Part shown: piece after piece, positions 40,515-49,966 of the stretch
Layout of the letters: every line of letters starts with the position of its first letter
How positions within the stretch are numbered: position 1 is the first letter of the stretch
DNA from: Thioalkalivibrio halophilus
Lineage (GTDB): Bacteria; Pseudomonadota; Gammaproteobacteria; Ectothiorhodospirales; Ectothiorhodospiraceae
Assembly (NCBI RefSeq): GCF_001995255.1
Contig: NZ_MUZR01000004.1
Span: 1-64,000, forward strand
Length of the DNA: 64,000 nt
Direction: 5' to 3'
Translations under genes and position numbers: made by a program
Notes under the pieces: generated by a model
Databases searched by the model: none
Told to the model about the DNA's origin: nothing
What the model saw: the letters and a program-made list of their open reading frames with translations, nothing else

Positions 40515-43004
40515 GTGAGCCAGCATGCGGTGAACGAACCGGCGCTGTCGGATGCGGCGCCGGAGGAGCACTGTTTTCACTGCGGTCTCGAGGTGCCCCC
40601 CGGTGCCGACTACCCGGTGGAGTTCGAGGGCGCCTGTCGCCCCACCTGCTGCCCCGGCTGCCAGGCCGTTGCCGGCGCGATCATCGAGCGCGGCCTGGGG
40701 TCGTATTATCATCATCGCACCGCGGCGCCGGCCGCATCGGGCGACAGCATCGTCCCCGACGAGCTGCGCGAACTCGAACTGTTTGACGCCCCGGCGGTTC
40801 AGCGCCAGTTCGTGACGGCCCGCGAGGCCACCTCCGGTGAACGTCGCGAGGCATCGTTGATCCTCGAGGGCATCACCTGTGCGGCCTGCGTCTGGCTGAA
40901 CGAGCGCCACGTCCAGGCACTGGACGGCGTCGAGGAATTCCGCGTCAATTACTCCACGCATCGGGCCCGGGTGACCTGGGACCCCGGGCGTCTGGCGTTG
41001 TCCGATATCCTGCGTGCGATCCGGGACATCGGTTATCGCGCCCATCCCTACGACCCCGGCACGCGCGAACAGGCGCTGGCCCGTGAGCGCGGGCTCGCCC
41101 TGCGTCGCCTGGGGGTTGCTGCCCTCGGCATGATGCAGGTGATGATGCTCGCCGTGGCCCTGTGGCTGGGGGAGGGGGATCCGCAGCACGAGTCGATCAT
41201 CGATTTCATGCGCCTGGTGGCCGCGATCTTCGCCACACCGGTGGTGCTGTACTCCGCGATTCCGTTCTATCAGAGCGCGTGGCGGGACCTGCGGCACCGA
41301 CAACTGGGTATGGACGTACCGGTCAGCATCGCGATCATCGCGACCTACCTGGCCAGCGTGTGGGCGGTGTTCTCCGGCACCGGCGAGCATGTCTATTTCG
41401 AGTCGGTGGTGATGTTCGTCTTTTTCCTGCTGACCTCGCGTTACCTCGAGCTGATGGCGCGCCAGCATGCGAGCGAAGCGGTGGATCGCATGGACCGTCT
41501 GGTCCCGGCGATCGCACGCCGGGTCACCGACAATGGCGAAACCGAGTCGGTGCCCGTGGCGGAGCTCGAGCCCGGCGATCGGGTGCAGGTACGCCCGGGT
41601 GAATCCGTGCCTGCGGATGGCGTGGTGGTGGACGGGCGGTCGACGGTGAACCGGGCCCTGCTGACCGGGGAACCCGAGCCGCGCCCGGCCAGTGCCGGTA
41701 CCGACGTGGTCGGAGGCACGGTGAACGTCGAGAGCCCGCTGGTGGTGGAGGTCCGCCGGGTCGGAGCGGAGACCACCCTGGCGGCGATCCAGCGGCTGCT
41801 GGATCGCGCGCAGACCGAAAAGCCCCGGGTCGCGCGCATGGCCGAGGCGGGTACCGGCTGGTTCGTCGCCGCGGTGCTGGTGCTCACGCTGCTGGCCGGG
41901 CTTGTCTGGTATTTCCTGATCGACCCGGCCCGGGCCCTGTGGGTGATGGTCGCCATGCTGGTCGCGACCTGCCCGTGTGCCCTCGCCCTGGCGACGCCGG
42001 TGGCGCTCACCGCGACCACGGGGACGCTGACGCGCGACGGCGTTCTGCTGACCCGGGGCTTTGCGCTGGAGGTCCTGCCACGCGTCACCACCGTGTGTCT
42101 GGACAAGACGGGCACGCTCACCGACGGCCGGCCCCGGCGGGTGGCTACCGAGGTCCATGACCCGGCATTCGATCCCGAGCGCGCGCTGGCGTGGGCCGCG
42201 GCCCTGGAGCGGCATTCCGAACACCCGCTGGCGCGCGCGCTGGTCGCCGAGGCGGGCGGGCAGCCGGTCGCGGCCGGGGTCGAAAATCACCCCGGCGAAG
42301 GCCTGACCGGCACGATCGACGGGCATCACGTCGCCGTCGGCGGAGCGTCACTGATGCCCGCCGCACCGCCGACCGGTCCGAACACCACGCCCGACCCCCT
42401 GGCCTCACCGGTGTGGCTGGCGGTGGATGGGCGAGTGGTGGCGACCTTCTGGCTTGCCGACACCCCGCGCGCCGAGGCCGCGGCCTCGGTGCGGGCCCTG
42501 CAGGAGCGTGGCCTGCGGGTCATTCTGCTGACCGGCGACCGGCCCGAGGCGGCGGCGAGGTTCGCCGAGCGGCTCGGGATCACGGAAGCCCACGGCGGCC
42601 TGTCGCCGGACGACAAGCTGGCCCATGTGCGCGAACGTCAGGCACGTGGCGAGTGCGTGCTGATGGCGGGCGAGGGGGTCAACGATGCCCCCGTGCTGGC
42701 CGGGGCCGACGTATCCCTGGCCATGGGTGGCGGCAGCAGCCTGGCGCGCACCCGCGCGGACCTGGTGCTGCTGTCGGATCGCCTCGACCGCCTGCCGGGC
42801 GTGTTCGAGCGGGCCGGGGCGACGCGGCACGTGATTCGGCAGAACATCATCTGGGCCATCGGCTACAACGTCGTGGCCCTGCCCGTGGCCGCCTCGGGCA
42901 TCCTGACTCCGTGGCTGGCCGCGCTGGGGATGTCGCTCAGTTCGCTGCTGGTGGTGGGCAACGCCCTGCGCCTGCGGCCGCCGCGCCCGCGTGACTCGAC
43001 CTGA
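40515..43004 (+). CDS. ccoI: CcoI/FixI, copper-exporting P1B ATPase for cbb3 assembly
   Basis: An 829-residue ATPase starting at GTG 40515. Order: a Cys-rich N-terminal segment (CFHCGLEVPPG, CCPGCQAV), a heavy-metal domain with CAAC (near 125), eight membrane helices, the TGEPEP actuator loop, the CPC metal site (TCPCALALATP), DKTGTLTDG with the phosphorylated Asp, SEHPL and the hinge motif. The hinge reads GEGVNDAP rather than the usual GDGxNDAP, an Asp-to-Glu change at a magnesium-binding position. It delivers copper for the CuB site. Confidence 0.95.
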   Translation: MSQHAVNEPALSDAAPEEHCFHCGLEVPPGADYPVEFEGACRPTCCPGCQAVAGAIIERGLGSYYHHRTAAPAASGDSIVPDELRELELFDAPAVQRQFVTAREATSGERREASLILEGITCAACVWLNERHVQALDGVEEFRVNYSTHRARVTWDPGRLALSDILRAIRDIGYRAHPYDPGTREQALARERGLALRRLGVAALGMMQVMMLAVALWLGEGDPQHESIIDFMRLVAAIFATPVVLYSAIPFYQSAWRDLRHRQLGMDVPVSIAIIATYLASVWAVFSGTGEHVYFESVVMFVFFLLTSRYLELMARQHASEAVDRMDRLVPAIARRVTDNGETESVPVAELEPGDRVQVRPGESVPADGVVVDGRSTVNRALLTGEPEPRPASAGTDVVGGTVNVESPLVVEVRRVGAETTLAAIQRLLDRAQTEKPRVARMAEAGTGWFVAAVLVLTLLAGLVWYFLIDPARALWVMVAMLVATCPCALALATPVALTATTGTLTRDGVLLTRGFALEVLPRVTTVCLDKTGTLTDGRPRRVATEVHDPAFDPERALAWAAALERHSEHPLARALVAEAGGQPVAAGVENHPGEGLTGTIDGHHVAVGGASLMPAAPPTGPNTTPDPLASPVWLAVDGRVVATFWLADTPRAEAAASVRALQERGLRVILLTGDRPEAAARFAERLGITEAHGGLSPDDKLAHVRERQARGECVLMAGEGVNDAPVLAGADVSLAMGGGSSLARTRADLVLLSDRLDRLPGVFERAGATRHVIRQNIIWAIGYNVVALPVAASGILTPWLAALGMSLSSLLVVGNALRLRPPRPRDST

Positions 43005-43057
43005 ACGGTGCCCGCGCGGGGTTTTGACGCCCGCGGCTGCCTCCGTACACTGGAGGC

Positions 43058-43333
43058 ATGAACATCCTGTACCTGCTCATTCCGCTGGCCATGCTGTTCG
43101 CCCTGGTGGTCGGACTGCTGTTGCTGTGGGCGATCCGCTCCGGACAGTACGATGACCTCGAGGGGCCGGCCCACCGTATCCTGATGGACGACGATGACCC
43201 CAGGATTCCCACGCAGCCTCCGGCCAGCGGGTCCGGCGGGCGCGGGGCGGCGAAGGAGCGGCGTGAGGACGACGGGCAGGCCCCGACCTCCCGGCGCCCG
43301 GAGGAGGCCGGTTCGGACACGCGCGACGGTTGA
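43058..43333 (+). CDS. ccoS: CcoS, cbb3 oxidase assembly protein
   Basis: A 91-residue protein: one N-terminal helix (IPLAMLFALVVGLLLLWAI), then SGQYDDLEGPAHRILMDDD, the conserved CcoS signature. The remaining ~40 residues are a disordered Pro/Gly/Arg/Glu-rich tail, longer than usual. CcoS is needed for heme and copper incorporation. Confidence 0.95.
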   Translation: MNILYLLIPLAMLFALVVGLLLLWAIRSGQYDDLEGPAHRILMDDDDPRIPTQPPASGSGGRGAAKERREDDGQAPTSRRPEEAGSDTRDG

Positions 43334-43403
43334 CCCCCTTGCGCCCCTCGCCGAAACGTCTTAATCTTGCCCACGAAAACGTAATGGATCTTGAGGTGGC
43401 GTC

Positions 43404-43505
43404 ATGGGTGGCTGGTTTACCTTCGAAAACTTCCCGCTGACCCTCACGGCTGTCCTGGTCGTCTGGTCGTGGTTCAGCTTTTTCTCGGTGATCCTCTTCG
43501 GCTGA
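43404..43505 (+). CDS. 33-residue membrane peptide after ccoS
   Basis: MGGWFTFENFPLTL followed by a single hydrophobic helix ending in VILFG. A GAGG (43393-43397) precedes the ATG, and a strong terminator follows 22 bases after the stop, so it looks like the last gene of the cco region. It is 70 bases from ccoS. Size and context recall CcoM, the small single-helix stabilising subunit of Pseudomonas stutzeri cbb3, although the sequence is not obviously alike. It could equally be a stand-alone small membrane protein. Confidence 0.55.
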   Translation: MGGWFTFENFPLTLTAVLVVWSWFSFFSVILFG

Positions 43506-43527
43506 GGGGCTACCGAAAGACCGCTAA

Positions 43528-43569
43528 CGAAAAAGCCCCCGGCGACGCGAATCGCCGGGGGCTTTTTCG
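43528..43569. terminator. Bidirectional terminator after the cco region
   Basis: An 18-base perfect stem (43528-43545 with 43552-43569) around a six-base loop, with A5 at one side and T5 at the other. It separates the cco genes from convergent rpoH and can work in both directions. Confidence 0.95.
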
Positions 43570-43604
43570 ATCACGGCCCCTGCGAAAGGGCGCGGATCCG
43601 AGAC

Positions 43605-44474
<870 letters not shown>

Positions 44475-44509
44475 GGATTTGCATCCCTCCCTTCGTAACA
44501 GCTTCAACT

Positions 44510-44536
44510 TTAGCACTCAAACCATTCGAGTGCTAA
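44510..44536. promoter_or_regulatory. CIRCE element (HrcA operator) upstream of rpoH
   Basis: TTAGCACTC, nine bases, GAGTGCTAA is an exact match to the CIRCE consensus, including the nine-base spacing. It lies between ftsX (stop at 44603) and rpoH (start 44474). HrcA normally binds such sites ahead of groESL, dnaK or hrcA and releases them on heat stress. Confidence 0.93.
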
Positions 44537-44602
44537 ACCCTCCGGGAGTTCCGCAATATGGGGTGTGCACCGCCGATTTCAACCCGGGGTCGGTCACGGG
44601 GA

Positions 44603-45532
44603 TCACGGGGCATCCCGCAGGGCGTGTCCGCTGCCCAGACGTGCGCCCGCCCAGCCGAGGATAACCGCCGCCATGACCACGCCCAACGCAACCTCGGGGC
44701 CCGGTAAACGCAGGGCATAGTCGATATCGAAGGCCCCGGCGGCCGTCTCCAGCGGCTCGCGCGCCAGCCAGGTGCCGAGGTAGAGCAGGAGCACGGCGAA
44801 CAGCCCCCCGCCCAGCCCGCCATAGACGCCCCCATAGAGCGACGGACGGCGCAGGAAGCGGTGGGTTGCGCCACTGATCCGCGCGATGGTGATCTCCTCG
44901 CGCCGCTCGCGCAGTTCGGACGCGCTGGCCAGGGCCAGCACCAGCAGGGCACCCAGGCCCAGCAGGCCGGCGACGATCGTGAGGACCCGCGTACCGAGTT
45001 GGTACAGAGCGTTGAGTTGGCGCACCCACTCGTCATCACTGACCAGCGTGGCGTCGGGGAGGCGCTCGGCCAGGGTCGCCTCCAGCCGTACGACGGTCTC
45101 GGGGTCGCTGCGGGCCGGCACCACGTCCAGGGTGTCCGGCAGGGGGTTGCCGTCCATCCAGTCGAGCAGGGCCGGATCGGCCAGGTCGGCGCGATAGTCC
45201 TCGAGGGCGCGTTCGGCCGGGACGGCCGTCACGCGGCCGACATCCGCGAGCCGCTCCAGCTCCCGCGCGTGCTCCTGCAGTGCGCCGGATTCGCCGGCTT
45301 CCAGATAGACCGCGATGCGCGGTTCATGGTCGACGTGCGCGGAGAGTGCCCGCGCATTGTCCAGCAGGACCCACAGGAATGCGGGAAGCGCCAGGATGAA
45401 CCCCAGCACCGCGATGCTGATCAGGGACATGATCGGGGCCTGCAGCCGCCGTGCGAGGCTGCGCCGGGCGGCGTCCGCGTGGGCCTCGCGCCAGGCGCCC
45501 AGGCGGTCGCGCAGGGCCCGGGCGCGGTTCAT
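44603..45532 (-). CDS. ftsX: Cell-division protein FtsX
   Basis: A 309-residue membrane protein. A cytoplasmic N-terminus with a basic stretch leads to helix 1 (SLISIAVLGFILALPAF), a large periplasmic domain (about 65-175) with DWMDGNPLPDTLDV, then three C-terminal helices. FtsX with FtsE controls septal peptidoglycan hydrolases. Its start overlaps the ftsE stop by four bases. Confidence 0.95.
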   Translation of the reverse strand: MNRARALRDRLGAWREAHADAARRSLARRLQAPIMSLISIAVLGFILALPAFLWVLLDNARALSAHVDHEPRIAVYLEAGESGALQEHARELERLADVGRVTAVPAERALEDYRADLADPALLDWMDGNPLPDTLDVVPARSDPETVVRLEATLAERLPDATLVSDDEWVRQLNALYQLGTRVLTIVAGLLGLGALLVLALASASELRERREEITIARISGATHRFLRRPSLYGGVYGGLGGGLFAVLLLYLGTWLAREPLETAAGAFDIDYALRLPGPEVALGVVMAAVILGWAGARLGSGHALRDAP

Positions 45533-46206
45533 GCGCCGGCCTCCTGGCGTGCGCGGGCCTCGATGCGCCCGTCCTCCAGATGCAGCACCGGATGCGGCAT
45601 GCGTTCCACCAGCTCCTGGTCGTGCGAGGCCACCAGCGCGGTCATGCCGATCCGGTTGAAATCGGCGAACAGGGCCAGGATCTCGCGGGACAGTGCCGGG
45701 TCGAGGTTGCCGGTGGGCTCGTCCGCCAGCAGCAGGGACGGGCGATGGACGATCGCGCGGGCGATCCCGACCCGCTGCTGTTCCCCGGCCGACAGGGTCT
45801 GCGGCCGTGCCCCCTCGCGCTGCAGCAGGCCCACCTTGTCCAGCGCCGCGCGCACCCGGCGGCGGATCTCGGGCCGCCGGTACCCCATGATCTCCAGCGG
45901 CAGGGCGATGTTGTCGTACACCGGGCGGTCATACAGCAGGCGGTGATCCTGGAATACCAGTCCGATGCTGCGGCGAAACTGCGGGATGTCGCGCGCGGAG
46001 AGCTGATCGAGATCAAAGCCGTTGACCCGCAGGCGGCCACGGGTCGGACGTTCCAGCCCGGCAATCAGGCGCAGAAGCGTACTCTTGCCCGCACCGGACG
46101 GGCCGGTGATGAACGCCATCACCCCGGGGTCGATCTTCAGGCTGACCTGACTGAGGGCCTCGGAGTGGGAGCCGAACCGCTTGGTGACGCGCTGCAGAAA
46201 GATCAT
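45529..46206 (-). CDS. ftsE: Cell-division ATP-binding protein FtsE
   Basis: A 225-residue ABC ATPase: Walker A GPSGAGKST, Q-loop LVFQDHRLL, signature LSAGEQQR, Walker B LLLADEPTGNLD and His-switch SHDQ. Couples cytoplasmic ATP hydrolysis to FtsX. The ATG complement is 46204-46206, seven bases downstream of the ftsY stop. Confidence 0.97.
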   Translation of the reverse strand: MIFLQRVTKRFGSHSEALSQVSLKIDPGVMAFITGPSGAGKSTLLRLIAGLERPTRGRLRVNGFDLDQLSARDIPQFRRSIGLVFQDHRLLYDRPVYDNIALPLEIMGYRRPEIRRRVRAALDKVGLLQREGARPQTLSAGEQQRVGIARAIVHRPSLLLADEPTGNLDPALSREILALFADFNRIGMTALVASHDQELVERMPHPVLHLEDGRIEARARQEAGA

Positions 46207-46213
46207 CGGCGGG

Positions 46214-47218
46214 TCAGTCGTCGTCCCGGCCGAGCAGGGCCCGTACGAAGCGGCGGGCGTCGAAGGGCTGCAGGTCCTCGGGCTTCTCGCCCACGCCAAT
46301 GAAACGTACCGGCACGCCCAGCTGTTCCGCCAGGGCGAAGATCATCCCGCCCTTGGCAGTGCCGTCCAGCTTGGTGACGACGATGCCGGTCAGGCCCAGC
46401 GCCTCGTGGAACTGCTGCGCCTGGCTCAGGGCGTTCTGCCCGGTGCCGCCGTCCACCACCAGCAGAACCTCGTCCGGGGCCTGCGCGTCCAGCCGGCCCA
46501 TCACCCGCTTGACCTTGCGCACCTCGTCCATGAGGTTGGTCTGGGTGTGCAGGCGCCCGGCGGTGTCGGCGATCATCACGTCGATACCGCGCGAGGTGGC
46601 GGCCTGCAGGCCGTCGTAGACGACCGACGCGGAGTCGGCGCCGGTGCCCTGGGCGATCACCGGCACCTCGTTGCGTTCGCCCCACTTCTGCAGCTGTTCC
46701 ACCGCCGCGGCGCGGAAGGTGTCGCCGGCGGCCAGCATCACGGAGAAGTCGTCGGCGCGGAAGTGATGGGCCAGCTTGCCGATGGTGGTGGTCTTGCCGG
46801 CCCCGTTGATGCCCACCACCAGGATCGAGAACGGCCGACCCGGCTCCTCGGGCAGGGTCAGCGGTTCGGAGACCGGTTCCAGCACCTCGATCATCGCGTT
46901 TTCCAGCGCGTCCATCAGCGCCTCGGCGTTATCGAGCTCGCGCCGCTTCACCTCGCCGGTGATTCGGTCCATGATCTTCTGCGTGGCTTCCAGGCCGACG
47001 TCCGCCATCAGCAGGCGCTCTTCCAGCTCCTCGAAGAGTTCGTCGTCGATGCGCCGGCGGAACAGGCTGCCGAGATCGGCGTTGAGCACCTGGCCGGTTT
47101 TGGACAGGCCCTGGCGCAGGCGCTGGAACCACCCGCCGCGCGCCGGTTTTTCCTCGGCGGCCGGCGTGGCGTCGTTCGCGGAGTCTTCGGACTTTTTCTT
47201 TTTGCGGAAACCGAACAT
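46214..47218 (-). CDS. ftsY: Signal recognition particle receptor FtsY
   Basis: A 334-residue GTPase. It begins MFGFRKKKK, a membrane-targeting basic start, with a short acidic A domain. The NG domain has GINGAGKTTTIGKLA (G1), DTAGRL (G3) and TKLDGTAKGG (G4). It docks ribosome-SRP complexes at the membrane. The ATG is at the complement of 47216-47218; an upstream in-frame start would add 13 residues before the basic motif. Confidence 0.97.
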   Translation of the reverse strand: MFGFRKKKKSEDSANDATPAAEEKPARGGWFQRLRQGLSKTGQVLNADLGSLFRRRIDDELFEELEERLLMADVGLEATQKIMDRITGEVKRRELDNAEALMDALENAMIEVLEPVSEPLTLPEEPGRPFSILVVGINGAGKTTTIGKLAHHFRADDFSVMLAAGDTFRAAAVEQLQKWGERNEVPVIAQGTGADSASVVYDGLQAATSRGIDVMIADTAGRLHTQTNLMDEVRKVKRVMGRLDAQAPDEVLLVVDGGTGQNALSQAQQFHEALGLTGIVVTKLDGTAKGGMIFALAEQLGVPVRFIGVGEKPEDLQPFDARRFVRALLGRDDD

Positions 47219-47273
47219 GCCGGGAGAGGTCTGTTGAGAGATGCACAATCCTAGCACGAGGCAGGAGCGCGAA

Positions 47274-48671
47274 ATGCGTGTTCACGTCCCGGGGTTGGCC
47301 CGGTTGCTGTTTTGCCTGACCGCCCTGTTCGCGGCTCCCGCCGCGGCATCCGGTTCCATCACCGACAATGTTGTCGAGACCCGTCTGGACAACGGTCTGA
47401 CCGTCCTGGTGCTGGAGGATCGGCGGGCGCCGGTGGTTTCCACCCAGATCTGGTATCGCGTGGGCTCGGCCGACGAATACGGCGGGGTCACCGGCATCTC
47501 GCACATGCTGGAACACATGATGTTCCGCGGTTCCGAGGCCTTCGAGCCCGGTGAATTCTCGCGCGTCGTGTCGCGCCTGGGTGGTCGCGAGAACGCGTTC
47601 GTCGGGCGCGACTACACCGGCTATCACCAGCTGCTGGGCAGCGACCACTGGGAGACCCTGCTGGAGATGGAGGCCGAGCGCATGCAGCACCTGCGCCTGA
47701 CCGAGGAGGAATTCCTGCCCGAACGCGAGGTGGTGCGCGAGGAACGCCGCCAGCGCGTGGACGACCGGCCCAACGCGCGTCTGCGCGAGGCGTTCATGGC
47801 CGCGGCCTTTCATGCCGATCCCTACGGCCAGCCGGTGATTGGCTGGATGAGCGACATTGACGAGTACAGCGTGGACGCCCTGCAGGACTGGTACGACACC
47901 TGGTACACCCCGGACAATGCGGTGGTCGCGGTGGTGGGTGACGTCGACGCCGAGGCGGTGGTGGCCGCCGCCGAACGCCATTTCGGCGATATCCCCGCCG
48001 GCCCCGGCGTGGAACGTCCGGCACGCAGTGAACCCCCGCAGACCGGTGAGCGCCGCATCACCGTGCAGGTGCCGGCCGAACTGCCCTACGTGATGATGGG
48101 CTGGAAGGCGCCGTCGCTGAATTCGCTGGAAGAGCCGGATGATGCCTATGCCCTGCTGGTGCTGGAGGGGGTGCTGTCCTCCGGCGAGGCCTCGCGGCTC
48201 GCCCGCGAGCTGGAGCGCGGCCGCGAGATCGCCGGCTCCGCGTCGGCCAGCTACAGCCCGTTCACCCGCCGTGACGGGTTGTTCATGCTGGGCGGCGTGC
48301 CGGCCGAAGATGCCGATGTTGCGACCCTGGAGGCGGCTCTGCGCGAGCAGATCGAGCGCCTGCGCGAGGAGCCGGTGGGCGAAGATGAACTGGAACGCGT
48401 GCAGGCGCGGGTCGTGGCGTCCGAGGTCTACGGCCGCGACTCGGTGCATGCGCAGGCGTCGCAGCTGGCGATGCTGGAGACGGTCGGCCTCGGCTGGCGC
48501 GAGCTGGGCGAGTTCGTCGAGCGGGTGCGCGCGGTCACCGCGGAGGATGTGCGCCGCGTCGCGCAGGAATACCTGGTGCCGGAGACCCTGACGGTGGGGA
48601 TCCTGGATCCGCTGCCGCTGGACGAGCGCGAGTCGGAGGAACCGGCCGCCGAATATGGAGGTGAGCTGTGA
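47274..48671 (+). CDS. M16 zinc peptidase, catalytic partner
   Basis: A 465-residue exported pitrilysin-family protein with signal peptide (about 1-24, ending PAAASG). The inverted zinc motif is HMLEH (H-x2-E-H), with the third ligand in the EREVVREER segment downstream. The C-terminal half is the non-catalytic M16C domain. It works in the periplasm, substrate unknown. A GGAG precedes ATG 47274. It is coupled to the next gene by GTGA overlap, giving a two-gene catalytic/inactive pair like mitochondrial processing peptidase. Confidence 0.92.
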   Translation: MRVHVPGLARLLFCLTALFAAPAAASGSITDNVVETRLDNGLTVLVLEDRRAPVVSTQIWYRVGSADEYGGVTGISHMLEHMMFRGSEAFEPGEFSRVVSRLGGRENAFVGRDYTGYHQLLGSDHWETLLEMEAERMQHLRLTEEEFLPEREVVREERRQRVDDRPNARLREAFMAAAFHADPYGQPVIGWMSDIDEYSVDALQDWYDTWYTPDNAVVAVVGDVDAEAVVAAAERHFGDIPAGPGVERPARSEPPQTGERRITVQVPAELPYVMMGWKAPSLNSLEEPDDAYALLVLEGVLSSGEASRLARELERGREIAGSASASYSPFTRRDGLFMLGGVPAEDADVATLEAALREQIERLREEPVGEDELERVQARVVASEVYGRDSVHAQASQLAMLETVGLGWRELGEFVERVRAVTAEDVRRVAQEYLVPETLTVGILDPLPLDERESEEPAAEYGGEL

Positions 48672-49966
48672 TTCGCTGGACAGGAGTGGTGCTGGCGGCG
48701 CTGTGCGCGGCGCCTGCGGCGGCGATGGAGATCGATCGCTGGGAAACCGACGAGGGCCTGCAGGTGTTGTTCGTCGAGGCCCCGGAATTGCCGATGGTGG
48801 ACCTGCGCCTGACCTTTGATGCCGGTGCGGCGAGGGACGGCGAATTGCCGGGGCTGGCGCGCATGACCAGCCGGAGCCTGCGTCACGGCACGACGGCGAT
48901 GGATGCCGATGCGCTGGCCGAGCGCTTCGAGTCCGTGGGTGCCCGTTTCAGTACCAGCTCGCAGCGGGACATGGCCGTGGTCTCGCTGCGCAGTCTCACC
49001 GAGACGGACTGGCTCGACACCGCGATGGAAACCCTGACCACGGTGCTCGCGGAACCCGCCTTCCCCGAGGACGACTTCGACCGGGCGCGGCGTCAGGCCC
49101 TGCTGGGACTGCAGCGGGAGCGTCAGGAGCCGGGCAGCGTGGCCGCGCGGCGTTTCCACGAGCTGGTTTACGCCGATCATCCGTACGCCAACTGGCCGGC
49201 GGGGGATCGCGAGAGTCTGGAGGCGCTGAGCCCCGAGGACGCGCGCGGCTTCTTCGAGCGGTATTACACGGCGCGCAACGGCGTGCTGGCGATCACCGGC
49301 GGCGTGGATCGCCGGCAGGCCGAAGCTCTGGCGGCGCGTGTCTCGCAGGCCCTGCGCCCCGGTAAACCGGCCGAACCCCTGCCGCCGGTGCCGCCGTTGG
49401 AGGGTGCGGTGACGGAGCATGTCCCGTTCCCCTCGGAGCAGGCGCACATCCGCATCGGCGCACCGGCTCTGCGGCGTGGTGACGATGCCTATTACCCGCT
49501 GACCCTGGGCAACCACGTGCTGGGCGGAGGTGGTTTCACCTCGCGTCTGTTCCGCGAGCTGCGCAGCGAGCGCGGACTGGCCTATTCCGTCAGCAGCGGG
49601 TTCGGGTCGCGCGCCGCGGAGGGACCGTTCAACGTCTCGATGCAGACCGGCACCGAGCAGACCGCCGAGGCGGTGGAAGCCCTGCACGAGCAGATCCGGC
49701 GCTGGCATGCCGAGGGCGTGGAGCCGGCCGAGCTGGAGGCCTCGCGCGCCAACGTGGTCAACGGTTTCCCGCTGCGCCTGGCCTCCAGCTCGGGGATCGT
49801 GTCGCATCTGGCCCTGATCGGTTTCTACGATCTCGGCTCGGACTATCTGACGCACTACCCCGCACGGATGGAAGCGGTGACGCTGGACGACGTGCAGCGG
49901 GCCATACGGGAACGGGTCGATCCGCAGGCCCTGGTCACGGTGATCGTCGGTGGCGAAGAACCGTAG
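48668..49966 (+). CDS. M16 peptidase-like protein without the zinc site
   Basis: A 432-residue homologue of its upstream neighbour, with signal peptide ending PAAAM. At the equivalent place it has LARMTSRSLRHG instead of H-x2-E-H, so it cannot be catalytic on its own. The conserved glycine-rich and R-x-Y motifs (FRELRSERGLAYSV, given here as FRELRSE and RGLAYSV) suggest it keeps the substrate-binding role in a heterodimer. It starts at GTG 48668 overlapping the previous stop. Confidence 0.9.
   Translation: MIRWTGVVLAALCAAPAAAMEIDRWETDEGLQVLFVEAPELPMVDLRLTFDAGAARDGELPGLARMTSRSLRHGTTAMDADALAERFESVGARFSTSSQRDMAVVSLRSLTETDWLDTAMETLTTVLAEPAFPEDDFDRARRQALLGLQRERQEPGSVAARRFHELVYADHPYANWPAGDRESLEALSPEDARGFFERYYTARNGVLAITGGVDRRQAEALAARVSQALRPGKPAEPLPPVPPLEGAVTEHVPFPSEQAHIRIGAPALRRGDDAYYPLTLGNHVLGGGGFTSRLFRELRSERGLAYSVSSGFGSRAAEGPFNVSMQTGTEQTAEAVEALHEQIRRWHAEGVEPAELEASRANVVNGFPLRLASSSGIVSHLALIGFYDLGSDYLTHYPARMEAVTLDDVQRAIRERVDPQALVTVIVGGEEP

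Noticed and set aside
39573-42329. A 918-codon open frame antisense to ccoH and ccoI
   Set aside because: It lies wholly over two conserved genes and has no recognisable domain, ribosome site or signal.
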